The notes beneath the pieces are model-generated. The model was not told the DNA's origin and made no database searches. It saw only the letters and a list, made by a program, of their open reading frames with translations. A DNA stretch of 64,000 nucleotides, from the NCBI RefSeq assembly GCF_002086815.1, contig NZ_MVID01000009.1, positions 1-64,000 of the forward strand. Direction: 5' to 3'. Both the position numbers and the translations under genes were made by a program. This DNA comes from Mycolicibacterium parafortuitum. Lineage in GTDB: Bacteria > Actinomycetota > Actinomycetes > Mycobacteriales > Mycobacteriaceae. Below, piece after piece: positions 37,718 through 46,316 of the stretch (the first letter of the stretch is position 1; the number at the start of each line of letters is the position of its first letter).

Positions 37718-38370
37718 CACGCTTTCGGTTCCCTGCCGGAGTCCGACCACACCGTGCCCCGGCGCTCGTAGGCGAACATCTGCTCGACGGCGTGGGCGAT
37801 GCGGGGACCGTACCCACGCTCGAGCAGATACAGCGCGAGGTCCAGTCCCGAGGTCACTCCGCCGGCGGTGACGAGGTTCCCGTCGTCGACGACTCTGGCC
37901 GAGACCGGCACGACGCCGGTCGCCTCGAGGACGTCGACGCCGAGGTGGTGGGTGTTTGCGCGCCGGCCGTCGATGAGCCCGGCCATCGCCAGGGCCAGCG
38001 AGCCGCCGCACACCGTCGCGACGGTGATGTCAGGGTTGGCCAATGCCGCACGCACCAGGTCGACGGCCGCGGTCTCGCCGAAGCGGGCCAGCAGCACCGG
38101 GATGGTCTCGACACCGTCGTCGGGATCGCCCGCCAGGGGACCTACGGCGCCGGGCACGATGACGTAACCGGGTTTGGCCGGATCCAGCCGGTCCGTCGCA
38201 CCCAGGGTCAGTCCGCGAGAGCCGCTGACGACCGTGCGAGGTCCTTCCGCGGTGACCAGGTGGACCCCGAGCTCACCGCCGACGTAGTCGCTGCCGGCGA
38301 CGAGGACCTCGTACGGCGCGACGACATCGAGTGGGTCGAACCCGTCGAACAACACGATCTGTGCATCCAT
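37714..38370 (-). CDS. DJ-1/PfpI-family protein, isonitrile hydratase-like
   Basis: The protein is about 218 residues from ATG 38370; an in-frame ATG at 38385 would add five. It starts MDAQIVLFDGFDPLDVVAPYE and has a nucleophile elbow VATVCGGSLALAMAGLIDGRRANTHH with the conserved Cys. The GRRANTHH segment after the elbow is shared with isonitrile hydratase (InhA) and with the sensor half of GlxA regulators. It could hydrate isonitriles or be a glyoxalase-like stress protein. It lies beside a GlxA regulator and an HD protein of cyanamide-hydratase type. Confidence 0.83.
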   Translation of the reverse strand: MDAQIVLFDGFDPLDVVAPYEVLVAGSDYVGGELGVHLVTAEGPRTVVSGSRGLTLGATDRLDPAKPGYVIVPGAVGPLAGDPDDGVETIPVLLARFGETAAVDLVRAALANPDITVATVCGGSLALAMAGLIDGRRANTHHLGVDVLEATGVVPVSARVVDDGNLVTAGGVTSGLDLALYLLERGYGPRIAHAVEQMFAYERRGTVWSDSGREPKAW

Positions 38371-38453
38371 GGCCTCAGCGTGCATGGCGGATCATGTTCG
38401 GCGAAACCGTATTTCGGCCAATCTGCGCCGCAATCCGGCCATCGGGGGATGGA

Positions 38454-39419
38454 TCAGCCGGCGTGCCTGTCACGGAAGGTGTTGCGGTAGCTCTGCGGTG
38501 CGACACCACTGAGCCTGCGGAACTGCTCCCGGAAATTGGCCGCCGAGGCGAATCCGACGTCGCGGCCGATACGTTCGATGCCGTGGGCGGAGCGCTCGAG
38601 CAGTTCCTGAGCCCTCCGTACCCGCACCCCGGTGAGCCACTGCATCGGGGTCTGCCCGACCTCGGCCTGGAATCGGCGGTTGAGGGTGCGCACGCTCATG
38701 GCCGCCTCCGCGGCGATATCCATCAGCGTCAGGTCTCGGTGGGCGTTCTCCTCGATCCAGGCCAGCACCGAGTCGAGTTCGGTGCGCGCGCCGATGCCGT
38801 TGGCCGGCAGTTGGTTTCGTACGATGAACTGTGCCTGGCCACCGCTGCGATGCAGCGGTGTGACCGCGATGCGGGCGGCGGTGGCCGCCGCGGCGGCACC
38901 GAAGTCCTTGGCGACCATGTGCAGGCAGAGATCCAGGCCGGCCGAAGCCCCCGCGGAGGTCAGAATCTGTCCTTCGTCGACATAGAGCACGTCGGGGTCG
39001 AGATCCACGGCCGGGAACGCACCGCGGAACAGGTCGGCCGCCATCCAGTGGGTGGTGGCCCGCCTGCCGTCGAGAAGCCCTGCCGCGGCCAGGATGAATG
39101 CACCGGTGCAGATCGACGCGATGCGGGCGCCGCTGTCGAACGCCGCGCGCAGCGCCGCCGTCACCTCTGCCGGAACCTCGGCGGCGGCGTCGTTGCGGCC
39201 GGGTACCACCACGGTGTCAGCCCCGGCGAGTGCGTCCAGGCCGTGATCTGTCGCGATGCGTAGCAGCGGCCCGGCGGAGACGGCGGGTTCGGTACCGCAC
39301 ACCACCAGGCGATAAGCGTTGTCGCCGTTGCCGAGTACGACGCGGCCGAACACCTCGACAGGGACGCTCAGGTCGAACGCGATCACGTCCGGCAACGCCA
39401 GGATTGCCACCGTGTGCAT
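38454..39419 (-). CDS. GlxA-type transcription regulator (DJ-1 domain plus AraC domain)
   Basis: The 321-residue protein has an N-terminal DJ-1/PfpI domain (about 1-190: VIAFDLSVPVEVFGRV; ASICTGAFILAAAGLLDGRRATTHW with a Cys) and a C-terminal AraC/XylS domain with two helix-turn-helix units (LTLMDIAAEAAMSVRTLNRRF and IGRDVGFASAANFREQFRRLSG). GlxA family regulators sense small molecules through the DJ-1 domain. Its closeness to the DJ-1 enzyme gene, whose domain is similar, suggests that this is the controlled target. Confidence 0.9.
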   Translation of the reverse strand: MHTVAILALPDVIAFDLSVPVEVFGRVVLGNGDNAYRLVVCGTEPAVSAGPLLRIATDHGLDALAGADTVVVPGRNDAAAEVPAEVTAALRAAFDSGARIASICTGAFILAAAGLLDGRRATTHWMAADLFRGAFPAVDLDPDVLYVDEGQILTSAGASAGLDLCLHMVAKDFGAAAAATAARIAVTPLHRSGGQAQFIVRNQLPANGIGARTELDSVLAWIEENAHRDLTLMDIAAEAAMSVRTLNRRFQAEVGQTPMQWLTGVRVRRAQELLERSAHGIERIGRDVGFASAANFREQFRRLSGVAPQSYRNTFRDRHAG

Positions 39420-39428
39420 GGGCGGACC

Positions 39429-40100
39429 CTAACAGGGGAGAGACCGAGCGCGGTCGCCCCACGGAGCGTTGTCGACGACGTCCCAGAACGTCATCGGTGG
39501 AGCACCGTTGACGAGTTGGTGGATGTGAGCGGGGAAGCTGAACGGCGGAGCCTTGTCCGGCTTCGCCGCGATGCCGCGCGCGACGCGGTGGGCGATGGCG
39601 TAGCCGAGATCGTCGCGGGGCCACTGCGCGTGCACCCGGTCGGCGAATCCGGCCGGCAGCGCATCCCTGTCGCGGCCGTCGATGTCGAGGGTGATTCCGA
39701 GGAACGCGACCGCCTGCACGGGTCCGAACCGGTGCGCCACCCCGAGGCTGGTGTGCAAAGCGATCGCCTGCCACACCGGCGTGACCCGATCCTCGGCCAC
39801 GGCACGGTCGCGCAGAAACCGGGCGGCGGCGTCGGCGCCCTCGACCTCGAAGCGCTGGTCGCCCTCGCCGTAGTCGGTGAGACCGAGGTCGTGCAGCGCG
39901 CAGGCCAGGAAGACGAGTTCTTCGTCGTAGTCGATGCCGCCGCGCAGGCCTCTGGCGGCGGCCAGTTCGCGACCGAACACGAAGCTGCGGACACAGTGGT
40001 CGGCGAGAAAGGCAGGCGATACGTCGTAGAGCAATCGCAGTGCGGCGGAACAGATGTCGGAGTCGGGCAGATTCCATTGGGTGACGGCGGCATCGGTCAT
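39429..40100 (-). CDS. HD-domain hydrolase, cyanamide hydratase-like
   Basis: The 223-residue protein from ATG 40100 (40112 also possible) has the HD pattern: His in FLADHCVRSFVFGREL, His-Asp in LACALHDLGLTDYG, and a further His in AIALHTSLG. FEVEGADAAARFL and the order of these blocks resemble fungal and bacterial cyanamide hydratases (DDI2/Cah type), which turn cyanamide into urea. General HD phosphohydrolase activity cannot be excluded. It lies 10 bp upstream of glxA on the same strand. Confidence 0.82.
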   Translation of the reverse strand: MTDAAVTQWNLPDSDICSAALRLLYDVSPAFLADHCVRSFVFGRELAAARGLRGGIDYDEELVFLACALHDLGLTDYGEGDQRFEVEGADAAARFLRDRAVAEDRVTPVWQAIALHTSLGVAHRFGPVQAVAFLGITLDIDGRDRDALPAGFADRVHAQWPRDDLGYAIAHRVARGIAAKPDKAPPFSFPAHIHQLVNGAPPMTFWDVVDNAPWGDRARSLPC

Positions 40101-40210
40101 GCCTGTCACCATGCTCGATGGGGACGCGTGCCAACAGTGGCGAGATGGTCAGCCTTCGCCGGAATCTGGCCACACTCTCGTGCGGACTTGCCATCCGCCG
40201 TGACATTGCT

Positions 40211-40236
40211 ATCGTAACGATACGTACCGTTTCGAT
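40211..40236. promoter_or_regulatory. 26-bp near-palindromic operator before the SDR-TetR operon
   Basis: The sequence is symmetric around TACGTA: ATCGTAACGATACG on one side and its near mirror on the other, with 22 of 26 bases pairing. It also contains a perfect 13-bp palindrome TATCGTAACGATA (40210-40222). It ends 11 bp before the SDR start, overlapping the ribosome-site region. The size and symmetry fit a TetR-family operator, most simply for the TetR gene of the same operon. Confidence 0.7.
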
Positions 40237-40247
40237 GAAGGAGAGTC

Positions 40248-41012
40248 ATGGCTGAACCACATTTTCGTGACGACGTCGGTAAGGGCGCCGTCGGCAAGGT
40301 CGCCGTCGTCACCGGCGCGGCGAGCGGCATCGGACGCGCGACCACCCGGTTGTTCGTCGAGCGCGGCATGTCCGTCGTCGCTGAAGACATCGACCCGCGG
40401 GTGGTCGACGAATACGCCGACATCGACGCCGTCGTCCCAGTGGTGGGCGACGTGGCGTCCGAGCAGACCGCCTCCGAGGCCGTCAACACCGCCGTCGAGA
40501 GCTTCGGCCGACTCGACACGCTGGTCAACAATGCCGGCACGATCGTGAACAAGGCCGTCATCGAGACCACGCTCGAGGACTGGAACCGAATCATGGCCAC
40601 GAATGTCACAGGCGCGTTCCTGCACACCAGGGAAGCGATGAAGGCGATGGTCCGGCAAGGCCGTGGCTCCATAGTCAACGTCGGCTCCTACGCCTGTTTC
40701 CAGGCTTTCCCGACCATCGCCGCGTATGCCGCATCCAAAGGAGCGCTCGCCCAACTCACCCGCACCGCCGCGCTGGAGGGCGTCGGGAACGGCATCCGGG
40801 TCAACGCCGTCGGTGTCGGTGACACCGTGACCAATATCCTCGGTGACCCGGATGCGCTCACCGAGCACGGTAAGGGTGCGCCGATCGGCCGCGCCGCGGA
40901 TCCCCGTGAGATCGCCGACGCCATCGCGTTCCTGGCCTCCGACGCGGCGAGCTATGCCGTCGGGGCAGTATGGATGGTCGACGGCGGCATGAGCGTGGCA
41001 GTTCCGAACTAG
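40248..41012 (+). CDS. Short-chain dehydrogenase/reductase
   Basis: The 254-residue classical SDR has the cofactor loop VTGAASGIGRA, NNAG, the catalytic Ser in VNVGSYACF, and YAASKGALAQL (Tyr-x3-Lys). The C-terminus DAASYAVGAVWMVDGGMSV is typical. Asp after the second strand (VAEDIDP) favours NAD(H). It oxidises or reduces an alcohol or ketone; the substrate is unknown. GGAGAG lies six bases before the ATG. Co-transcribed with the TetR gene 13 bp downstream. Confidence 0.9.
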   Translation: MAEPHFRDDVGKGAVGKVAVVTGAASGIGRATTRLFVERGMSVVAEDIDPRVVDEYADIDAVVPVVGDVASEQTASEAVNTAVESFGRLDTLVNNAGTIVNKAVIETTLEDWNRIMATNVTGAFLHTREAMKAMVRQGRGSIVNVGSYACFQAFPTIAAYAASKGALAQLTRTAALEGVGNGIRVNAVGVGDTVTNILGDPDALTEHGKGAPIGRAADPREIADAIAFLASDAASYAVGAVWMVDGGMSVAVPN

Positions 41013-41025
41013 GACAGGGGGAGTC

Positions 41026-41613
41026 GTGGCATCGACCGGGGTGCGCCCACGGGGAACGGCGGTGACCGGCTCCATCCTGCGCGCGGCACGGGATTTGATC
41101 GAGGAGCACGGGCTGGACTCGCTCACTGCGGAGAAGGTGGCCGCGCGCGCCGCGGTCGGTAAGACCACGGTGTATCGCCGGTGGCCGAACGTATGGGCGC
41201 TGGTGGTCGACGCGTTCCTGGAGGACGTGAGTGCGCTGGCGCCCATCCGCGAGGGGGACACCGTCCGCGAGAGTTTCCGGTCGTCGATGAGGTCGCTGGC
41301 GCGCGCCTACCGGGGCCCGACCGGACAACTTCTGCGCGCGGTGATCGGCCGTGCGCAGGTCGATCCCGTTCTGCGGGAGGAGGTTCGGAACCGGTGGGTG
41401 GAGCCGCGCAGAGCCGTGGCGCGCGAACTCGTGCGGCGCGGCATGGACAGCGGGGAACTTCGCCGCGACCTGGATCCCGATGTCCTGCTCGACACTCTGT
41501 ACGGACCGGTCTATCACCGGTTGCTCGTGCCCTATACCGAAGCCGGCCTCAGCGACGAGTACGTCGATCGTGTTGTCGACCAAGTGTTCTCAGGAGCCCA
41601 ACAGCCCCATTGA
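41026..41613 (+). CDS. TetR-family regulator
   Basis: The 195-residue protein starts with GTG. It has an N-terminal helix-turn-helix (ILRAARDLIEEHGLDSLTAEKVAARAAVGKTTVYRRWPN) and a TetR_C-type ligand-binding half. It probably represses its own operon with the SDR by binding the 40211-40236 palindrome and responds to a substrate or product of the SDR. It converges with the S4-domain gene. Confidence 0.9.
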   Translation: MASTGVRPRGTAVTGSILRAARDLIEEHGLDSLTAEKVAARAAVGKTTVYRRWPNVWALVVDAFLEDVSALAPIREGDTVRESFRSSMRSLARAYRGPTGQLLRAVIGRAQVDPVLREEVRNRWVEPRRAVARELVRRGMDSGELRRDLDPDVLLDTLYGPVYHRLLVPYTEAGLSDEYVDRVVDQVFSGAQQPH

Positions 41614-41649
41614 AGCCGTGCGCGACTGAACCGGGCGGATCACCGGGGA

Positions 41650-42015
41650 TCAGCCGTGCTGTGCGCGCCATTTGTCGAGCACCCGCCGGTCACGCTTGGT
41701 CGGCCGGCCGGCGCCACGGTCGCGCGCCGCGACAGGCACTGAAACCGTCGACGGGGGCGGGGGAGTGCGGTCCAGATAGCAGGTCACCGCGTCGGCTGCG
41801 CCGACCCGCTTCTGGATGATCCGGGACACCTGGACGATCCGGGTGATGTCGCCGACGCGGGCCCGCACCTCGTCGCCGGGAGACACCATCGTCGAGGGCT
41901 TGGCCTGGCGACCGTTGACCCGGACCTGACCGCCCCGGCATGCCGAGGCGGCATCGGGGCGCGTCTTGGTCAGGCGGACAGCCCAGAGCCACCGGTCGAC
42001 GCGGGTGGATTCCAT
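41650..42015 (-). CDS. S4-domain RNA-binding protein (Hsp15/HslR type)
   Basis: The 121-residue protein has an S4 domain at its start (RVDRWLWAVRLTKTRPDAASACRGGQVRVNGRQAKPS). A short barrel-like middle (VSPGDEVRARVGD) and a basic tail (DRGAGRPTKRDRRVLDKWR) follow, as in E. coli Hsp15. Hsp15 binds stalled 50S subunits carrying nascent chains. A ribosome-rescue or rRNA-binding role is expected. Confidence 0.9.
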   Translation of the reverse strand: MESTRVDRWLWAVRLTKTRPDAASACRGGQVRVNGRQAKPSTMVSPGDEVRARVGDITRIVQVSRIIQKRVGAADAVTCYLDRTPPPPSTVSVPVAARDRGAGRPTKRDRRVLDKWRAQHG

Positions 42016-42059
42016 GGGGACATCATGAACCGCGCGCCCGGCTCGGGGCTACCCGTCGG

Positions 42060-42926
42060 TCAACCGACTTCGACGGGTACGGCCATCTCCCGGCCGCCTG
42101 CGCGGGCGGCGCCGACACCGGCGGCCACCACCGCACCGATGCCGAGCAGGCCCGCAATACCCGGATTCTGGTCGAGCAGAAGGAATCCGACCAGGGCCGC
42201 GAAGGCCGGTTCCAGACTCATCAGGACGCCGAAGGTCGCGGTGGTCAGCCGGCGCAGCGCGAGCAGCTCCAGGACATACGGGATCACCGGCAGCAACAGC
42301 GCCATCCCGAGGCCGATCAGCAACAGCTGGGGGGTCAGCAGCGAGAATCCGATGCTGTCGACGAAGAAGGTCGACACCAGCCCGGCCACGGGCATCGAGA
42401 TCGCCAGCCCGTTGATTCCGGCGACCTGGTCGCCGACCCGCTGGGTCAGCAGGATGTAGACCGCCCAGCAGACGCCCGCCGCCAGAGCCAGGAAGGCGCC
42501 CTTCCCGTCGATGCCGCCGCCGAACGGATGGCTCAGCAACACGACACCGAGCAGCGCGAGGGCGGGCCAGAGCACCCGGGCCCGGCCGCGGCCGTGGAGC
42601 ATCGCGATGGCAAGCGGGCCGAGGAATTCCAGCGCGGTGGCGGTTCCCAGAGTCAGCCGATCCAGCGAGGCCATGAACAGCAGCGAGATGGCGGCGGTGA
42701 CGCAGCCGAGGACCACGCACATGCCGAATGTGCGCCAGGTGAAGGCCGACGGCCGGGGGCGCACGGCGATCAGCAAGATGATGCCCGCCAGCGACAGCCG
42801 CAGCCATGCGGTGCCGTCGGAGCCGATCTGGTCGATCAGCCCGACGGCGACGACCAGGCCGAGTTGGATGCACATCTGCGCGGCGATCGCCATCAGGACG
42901 CCGTTGCGGGCATGGTCGGTCGTCAC
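42060..42926 (-). CDS. EamA/RhtA-type drug/metabolite transporter
   Basis: The 288-residue protein from GTG 42926 has ten membrane segments in two EamA repeats (first from NGVLMAIAAQMCIQLGLVV, second from KGAFLALAAGVCWAVYILL). It is most like RhtA, an exporter of threonine and homoserine: LTLGTATALEFLGPLAIA and TTATFGVLMSLEPAFAALVGF are typical. The longer open frame to 43490 is the shadow of the FKBP gene. Substrate inferred only from family. Confidence 0.87.
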   Translation of the reverse strand: MTTDHARNGVLMAIAAQMCIQLGLVVAVGLIDQIGSDGTAWLRLSLAGIILLIAVRPRPSAFTWRTFGMCVVLGCVTAAISLLFMASLDRLTLGTATALEFLGPLAIAMLHGRGRARVLWPALALLGVVLLSHPFGGGIDGKGAFLALAAGVCWAVYILLTQRVGDQVAGINGLAISMPVAGLVSTFFVDSIGFSLLTPQLLLIGLGMALLLPVIPYVLELLALRRLTTATFGVLMSLEPAFAALVGFLLLDQNPGIAGLLGIGAVVAAGVGAARAGGREMAVPVEVG

Positions 42927-42976
42927 TCGTGAATGCTCACGCTCGTCGTGTAGTCCCCCCGGGGTATCTGGCTCCG

Positions 42977-43552
42977 TCAGCCGGCGGCGCCGAGAATCTT
43001 GATGGCGAAGATCAGGGAGTCGCCCGGCAGGATGCCGGCGCCGGGCTGGCCCTGGGGGTATCCGTCGGCGGAGGTCATCGCGACCGCGACCGTGGAGCCG
43101 ACGTTCTGTCCGGCGATGGCCTTCTGGAATCCGGGGATGACCCCATCGAGCGGGAAGTCGACCGGCATACCGCGCTGATAGCTGCTGTCGAAGATCGACC
43201 CGTCCCGTCCGTTGACGCCGAGGTAGCAGACCGAGACGGTCGCGGCGGGGGCGACGACGGGGCCCTCGCCTGTCTGCAGCGTGTGCACCGTGGTCTCCTC
43301 GACGCTGAACGGCGCCGCGACACGGACCAGCGGTGACGCCGTGTCCGTGGGCCCGGTCACCTCGACGCTGCCGGTCGCTCCGGGCAACGTCCAGTCCGGG
43401 GTCCCGTCTTCCTGCGGCGCTCCGGTCGGGCAGGGGCTGGCGGGTGCAGGTGTCTGGGCCTCCGACGACGGGACCGTGCCGGAACCGCACGCTGTCAGGG
43501 CAAGGGCGATTGCGGCGGCGGGGACGGTGTAGCGCAGGCGAAGGCTGATCAT
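42977..43552 (-). CDS. FKBP-type peptidyl-prolyl isomerase lipoprotein
   Basis: The 191-residue protein has a lipoprotein signal with lipobox ALTAC (Cys21 or 22). The FKBP domain in the C-terminal about 110 residues has VSVCYLGVNGRDGSIFDSSYQRG, VDFPLDGVIPGFQKAIAGQNVGSTVAVAM and LIFAIKILG. These cover the strand and loop pattern of the isomerase pocket. It should help fold exported proteins at proline bonds in the periplasm. A GTG nine bases upstream is an alternative start. Confidence 0.88.
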   Translation of the reverse strand: MISLRLRYTVPAAAIALALTACGSGTVPSSEAQTPAPASPCPTGAPQEDGTPDWTLPGATGSVEVTGPTDTASPLVRVAAPFSVEETTVHTLQTGEGPVVAPAATVSVCYLGVNGRDGSIFDSSYQRGMPVDFPLDGVIPGFQKAIAGQNVGSTVAVAMTSADGYPQGQPGAGILPGDSLIFAIKILGAAG

Positions 43553-43649
43553 CGTCGCCACGCTACCGTGGCCTCCTGCCGGTCGGTGACCAGACCAGCG
43601 CAGACCGCGTCGACGTTTCCCGGTCGCCGAGTCGGGGCAGTGTGAAGAC

Positions 43650-44114
43650 ATGAGCGACGACAACAAAGTCACGGTGGAACGAACGATCACAGCTCCCGTC
43701 GATGCGGTATTCGACGTGTTGTCCAATCCGCAGCGGCATCCCGCGCTCGACGGTTCGGGATTCATCCGCAGCGTGGATCACGCCGACCGCATCCAGAAAG
43801 TCGGCGACGTGTTCACGATGAACATGCACGGCCCGCACATGGGCGGCGAGTACAAGACCGACAACCACGTATCCGGCTACGTGAAGGACAAGCTGCTGGC
43901 CTGGCAGACTGCCCCGGCCGGCACCACGCCGCCCGGCTGGGAATGGTTGTGGGAGTTGGAGTCCCAAGGCCCCAACGAGACCCTGGTACGCCACACCTAC
44001 GACTGGTCGAAGGTCACCGACAAGAAACTGCTCGAGAAGGTGAAATTTCCGCTGGTCACCCAGGACCAGCTGAGCGACACCCTCGCCCGGCTCGCCGAAG
44101 CGGTGTCGTCCTGA
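43650..44114 (+). CDS. SRPBCC-family protein
   Basis: The 154-residue START/Bet v1-like protein has an N-terminal strand [29 protein letters not shown], a Gly-rich strand pair and a long C-terminal helix ([10 protein letters not shown]). These helix-grip proteins bind hydrophobic small molecules. The sequence is clearly similar to the protein at 45756-46232 (same DVLSxPxxHxAxDGxG block and the same TYDWS segment), so the two are paralogues 1.6 kb apart. Confidence 0.85.
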   Translation: MSDDNKVTVERTITAPVDAVFDVLSNPQRHPALDGSGFIRSVDHADRIQKVGDVFTMNMHGPHMGGEYKTDNHVSGYVKDKLLAWQTAPAGTTPPGWEWLWELESQGPNETLVRHTYDWSKVTDKKLLEKVKFPLVTQDQLSDTLARLAEAVSS

Positions 44115-44202
44115 CCGGTATGGGCTGATGCGGACGCCCGTGTCCCGGGCCATCCTTGATGCGGGGACCGGTAGGTTCTCGGAACATCGTCGAGGAGTCG
44201 TC

Positions 44203-44670
44203 ATGTCGCAACCACTGGTTCCGCCGTTCACCCTGGCAGGCGCCACCGCGAAGGTGCGCGCCGGGGAGAATCTCTGGAACACCCGGGACCCGCAACGGGT
44301 GGCGCTGGGCTACACGCCGGACAGCCGGTGGCGAAACAGGTCCACATTCCTGCGGGGTCGTGCAGAGATCATCGAGTTCTTGGCGGGCAAGTGGGCAGCC
44401 GAACTCGACTATCGACTGATCAAGGAGCTGTGGGCCTACGGCGACGACCGGATCGCGGTGCGATTCGCCTACGAATACCACGATGCCGATGGCCGGTGGT
44501 TCCGCGCGTATGGCAACGAGAACTGGGAGTTCGCGGCCGACGGCCTGATGAAGACTCGGCACGCGAGCATCAACGACGTGCCCATCACCGAGTCGGACCG
44601 ACTGTTCCACTGGGACGACTCCGGGCCGCGCCCCGACGACCATCCCGGGCTGAGCGAACTCGGGCTCTGA
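44203..44670 (+). CDS. DUF1348 / NTF2-like protein
   Basis: The 155-residue protein shows the DUF1348 pattern: [76 protein letters not shown]. The fold is an NTF2-like cone with a hydrophobic pocket; the biochemical role is unknown although the family is widely conserved. It follows the SRPBCC gene by 88 bp on the same strand. Confidence 0.87.
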   Translation: MSQPLVPPFTLAGATAKVRAGENLWNTRDPQRVALGYTPDSRWRNRSTFLRGRAEIIEFLAGKWAAELDYRLIKELWAYGDDRIAVRFAYEYHDADGRWFRAYGNENWEFAADGLMKTRHASINDVPITESDRLFHWDDSGPRPDDHPGLSELGL

Positions 44671-44879
44671 CCGAACTGCGTCCCACCGGGTGGACAGTGT
44701 CCGGTTGTGGCATCCCTTTGGTAGGCGCCGCGGACCAGGGCAGACCAGGGCAACGGTAGGCCGGGAGCTCCGGACGGTCAACGGGACTGGCTCCGGGGAG
44801 GTCTCGATCCATCGTCGTTTCGGACATAGGCTGCTGATGGCTTCGCCGTCGGCCCGGCCATCAAGAGCAGCACCACGGG

Positions 44880-45716
44880 ATGAAAACGATGCAGTGGACG
44901 CATTTCTCCGTCATCACCGAAAGTGATCACCTGTGGCGGGTGGTCTTCGACAACCCGCCGATCAATCTGGTCACCCCCGAGATGATCGCCGAGTTGCCGC
45001 AACTGATCGACGAGATGGAGTCGGCGGACGAACTGCGCGTGGTGGTGTTCGAGTCCGCCGATCCGGACTACTTCCTGAACCATTACGACACCTCGCGAGT
45101 GGCGGAAACCCCGAAGAACCTCGGCAGCACCGGATTTCCCTTGGTGATCGACACCAGCGTCCGGCTGGCACGGCTGCCGGTGGCGTCGATCGCCAAGATC
45201 CGCGGCCGGGTGCGCGGCATCGGCAACGAGATCGCGTTGGCGCTCGACATGCGGTTCGCCAGCGAGCGGGCGATCTTCTGTCAGCCCGAGGCCGCCAGCG
45301 GCAACGTGCCGGGAGGGGGAGGGCTGGAGCATCTGCCGCTGTTGATGGGCCGGGGCCGTGCGCTGGAAGTCGCGCTGTCCAGCGACGACTACCCGGCGGA
45401 TATCGCCGACCGCTACGGGTGGGTCAACCGGACCGTCGACGACACCGAACTCGACGATCTCGTCGATACGCTGGCCGCCCGAATAGCCTCATACGACAAA
45501 GAGTCCATCGCGGCGGTCAAGCAGCAGATCAACCGGCACACTGTGCCCTCGCCGGACGACCTGCTGTCGTCGCTGCAGATCTACCTGTCGTCGTTCGACT
45601 GGCCGGGATCGAAGCGCCGGCTGGCCGCTGCGCTGGCGGCCGGGCGCAACCAACCCGGGGACTACGAGATGCGCCTCGGGCACCATCTGGGCCGACCGCT
45701 GGATCCCGACGTGTGA
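44880..45716 (+). CDS. Enoyl-CoA hydratase/isomerase family protein
   Basis: The 278-residue crotonase-fold protein keeps both usual acidic positions, in GIGNEIALALDMRFASE and FCQPEAASGNVPGGGGLEHL. The first oxyanion segment is atypical (ADPDYFLNHYD instead of xFSAGAD). It could be a hydratase, isomerase or another crotonase-type enzyme acting on a CoA ester. The 209-bp gap before it shows no other gene. It lies between the two SRPBCC paralogues. Confidence 0.85.
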   Translation: MKTMQWTHFSVITESDHLWRVVFDNPPINLVTPEMIAELPQLIDEMESADELRVVVFESADPDYFLNHYDTSRVAETPKNLGSTGFPLVIDTSVRLARLPVASIAKIRGRVRGIGNEIALALDMRFASERAIFCQPEAASGNVPGGGGLEHLPLLMGRGRALEVALSSDDYPADIADRYGWVNRTVDDTELDDLVDTLAARIASYDKESIAAVKQQINRHTVPSPDDLLSSLQIYLSSFDWPGSKRRLAAALAAGRNQPGDYEMRLGHHLGRPLDPDV

Positions 45717-45755
45717 GACCGGTGAGTTTTCGAGTCCTCGGCGGTCAGTACGGAT

Positions 45756-46232
45756 ATGACTGACGAAACCATGAGCACTGCGCTCATCATCGACGCGCCG
45801 GCCGAGGCCGTGTTCGCGGTCCTGTCGGATCCGTCGACGCACCAAGCCATCGACGGCACCGGCTGGGTGCGGGAATCTCTCAGTGGAGAGCCCTTGGCCG
45901 AAGTGGGGCAGATCTTCCGAATGGCCATGTATCACAAGAACTTCGGTGGCATGCATTATGAGGTGGCCAACCGGGTCGAGGTCTTCGATCCGCCTCGGGC
46001 TATCGCGTGGTTGCCCGGCGAAGGCGATGACGACGCCGACCTGCGGTTCGGTGGATGGTTCTGGCGCTACGACCTTGAGCAGATGAGCCCCCGGACGCGC
46101 GTGACGCTGACCTATGACTGGTCGGCGGTGCCGGGGATCCTGCGCGAGGAGATCCAGTTCCCTCCGTTCGATCCGCAGCACCTGGACAACTCGCTCAAGC
46201 ACCTCGACGAAGTCGTGCGGGATCAGATGTGA
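45756..46232 (+). CDS. SRPBCC-family protein, paralogue of the one at 43650
   Basis: The 158-residue Bet v1-like helix-grip protein has ALIIDAPAEAVFAVLSDPSTHQAIDGTGWV, a central strand region (YEVANRVEVFDPPRAIAWLPG) and a C-terminal helix LDNSLKHLDEVVRDQ. It presumably binds or shields a hydrophobic ligand. Similarity to the protein at 43650-44114 covers the N-terminal block, the TYDWS motif and the C-terminal helix. It converges with the polyketide synthase gene, with a GGGCCC inverted repeat between them. Confidence 0.83.
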   Translation: MTDETMSTALIIDAPAEAVFAVLSDPSTHQAIDGTGWVRESLSGEPLAEVGQIFRMAMYHKNFGGMHYEVANRVEVFDPPRAIAWLPGEGDDDADLRFGGWFWRYDLEQMSPRTRVTLTYDWSAVPGILREEIQFPPFDPQHLDNSLKHLDEVVRDQM

Positions 46233-46316
46233 CGCAACCAGGGTCGGGACGGATCGCGGCGCTGCTGCTGCACCGGTGACCTGGGGCCCGAGGTGGGCCC
46301 GCGACGCAGGGCAGTG

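Noticed and set aside
42927..43490. Extension of the EamA transporter frame through the FKBP gene
   Set aside because: Composition is Arg/Gly-rich noise, and the transporter begins at GTG 42926 with a first membrane helix in the right place.
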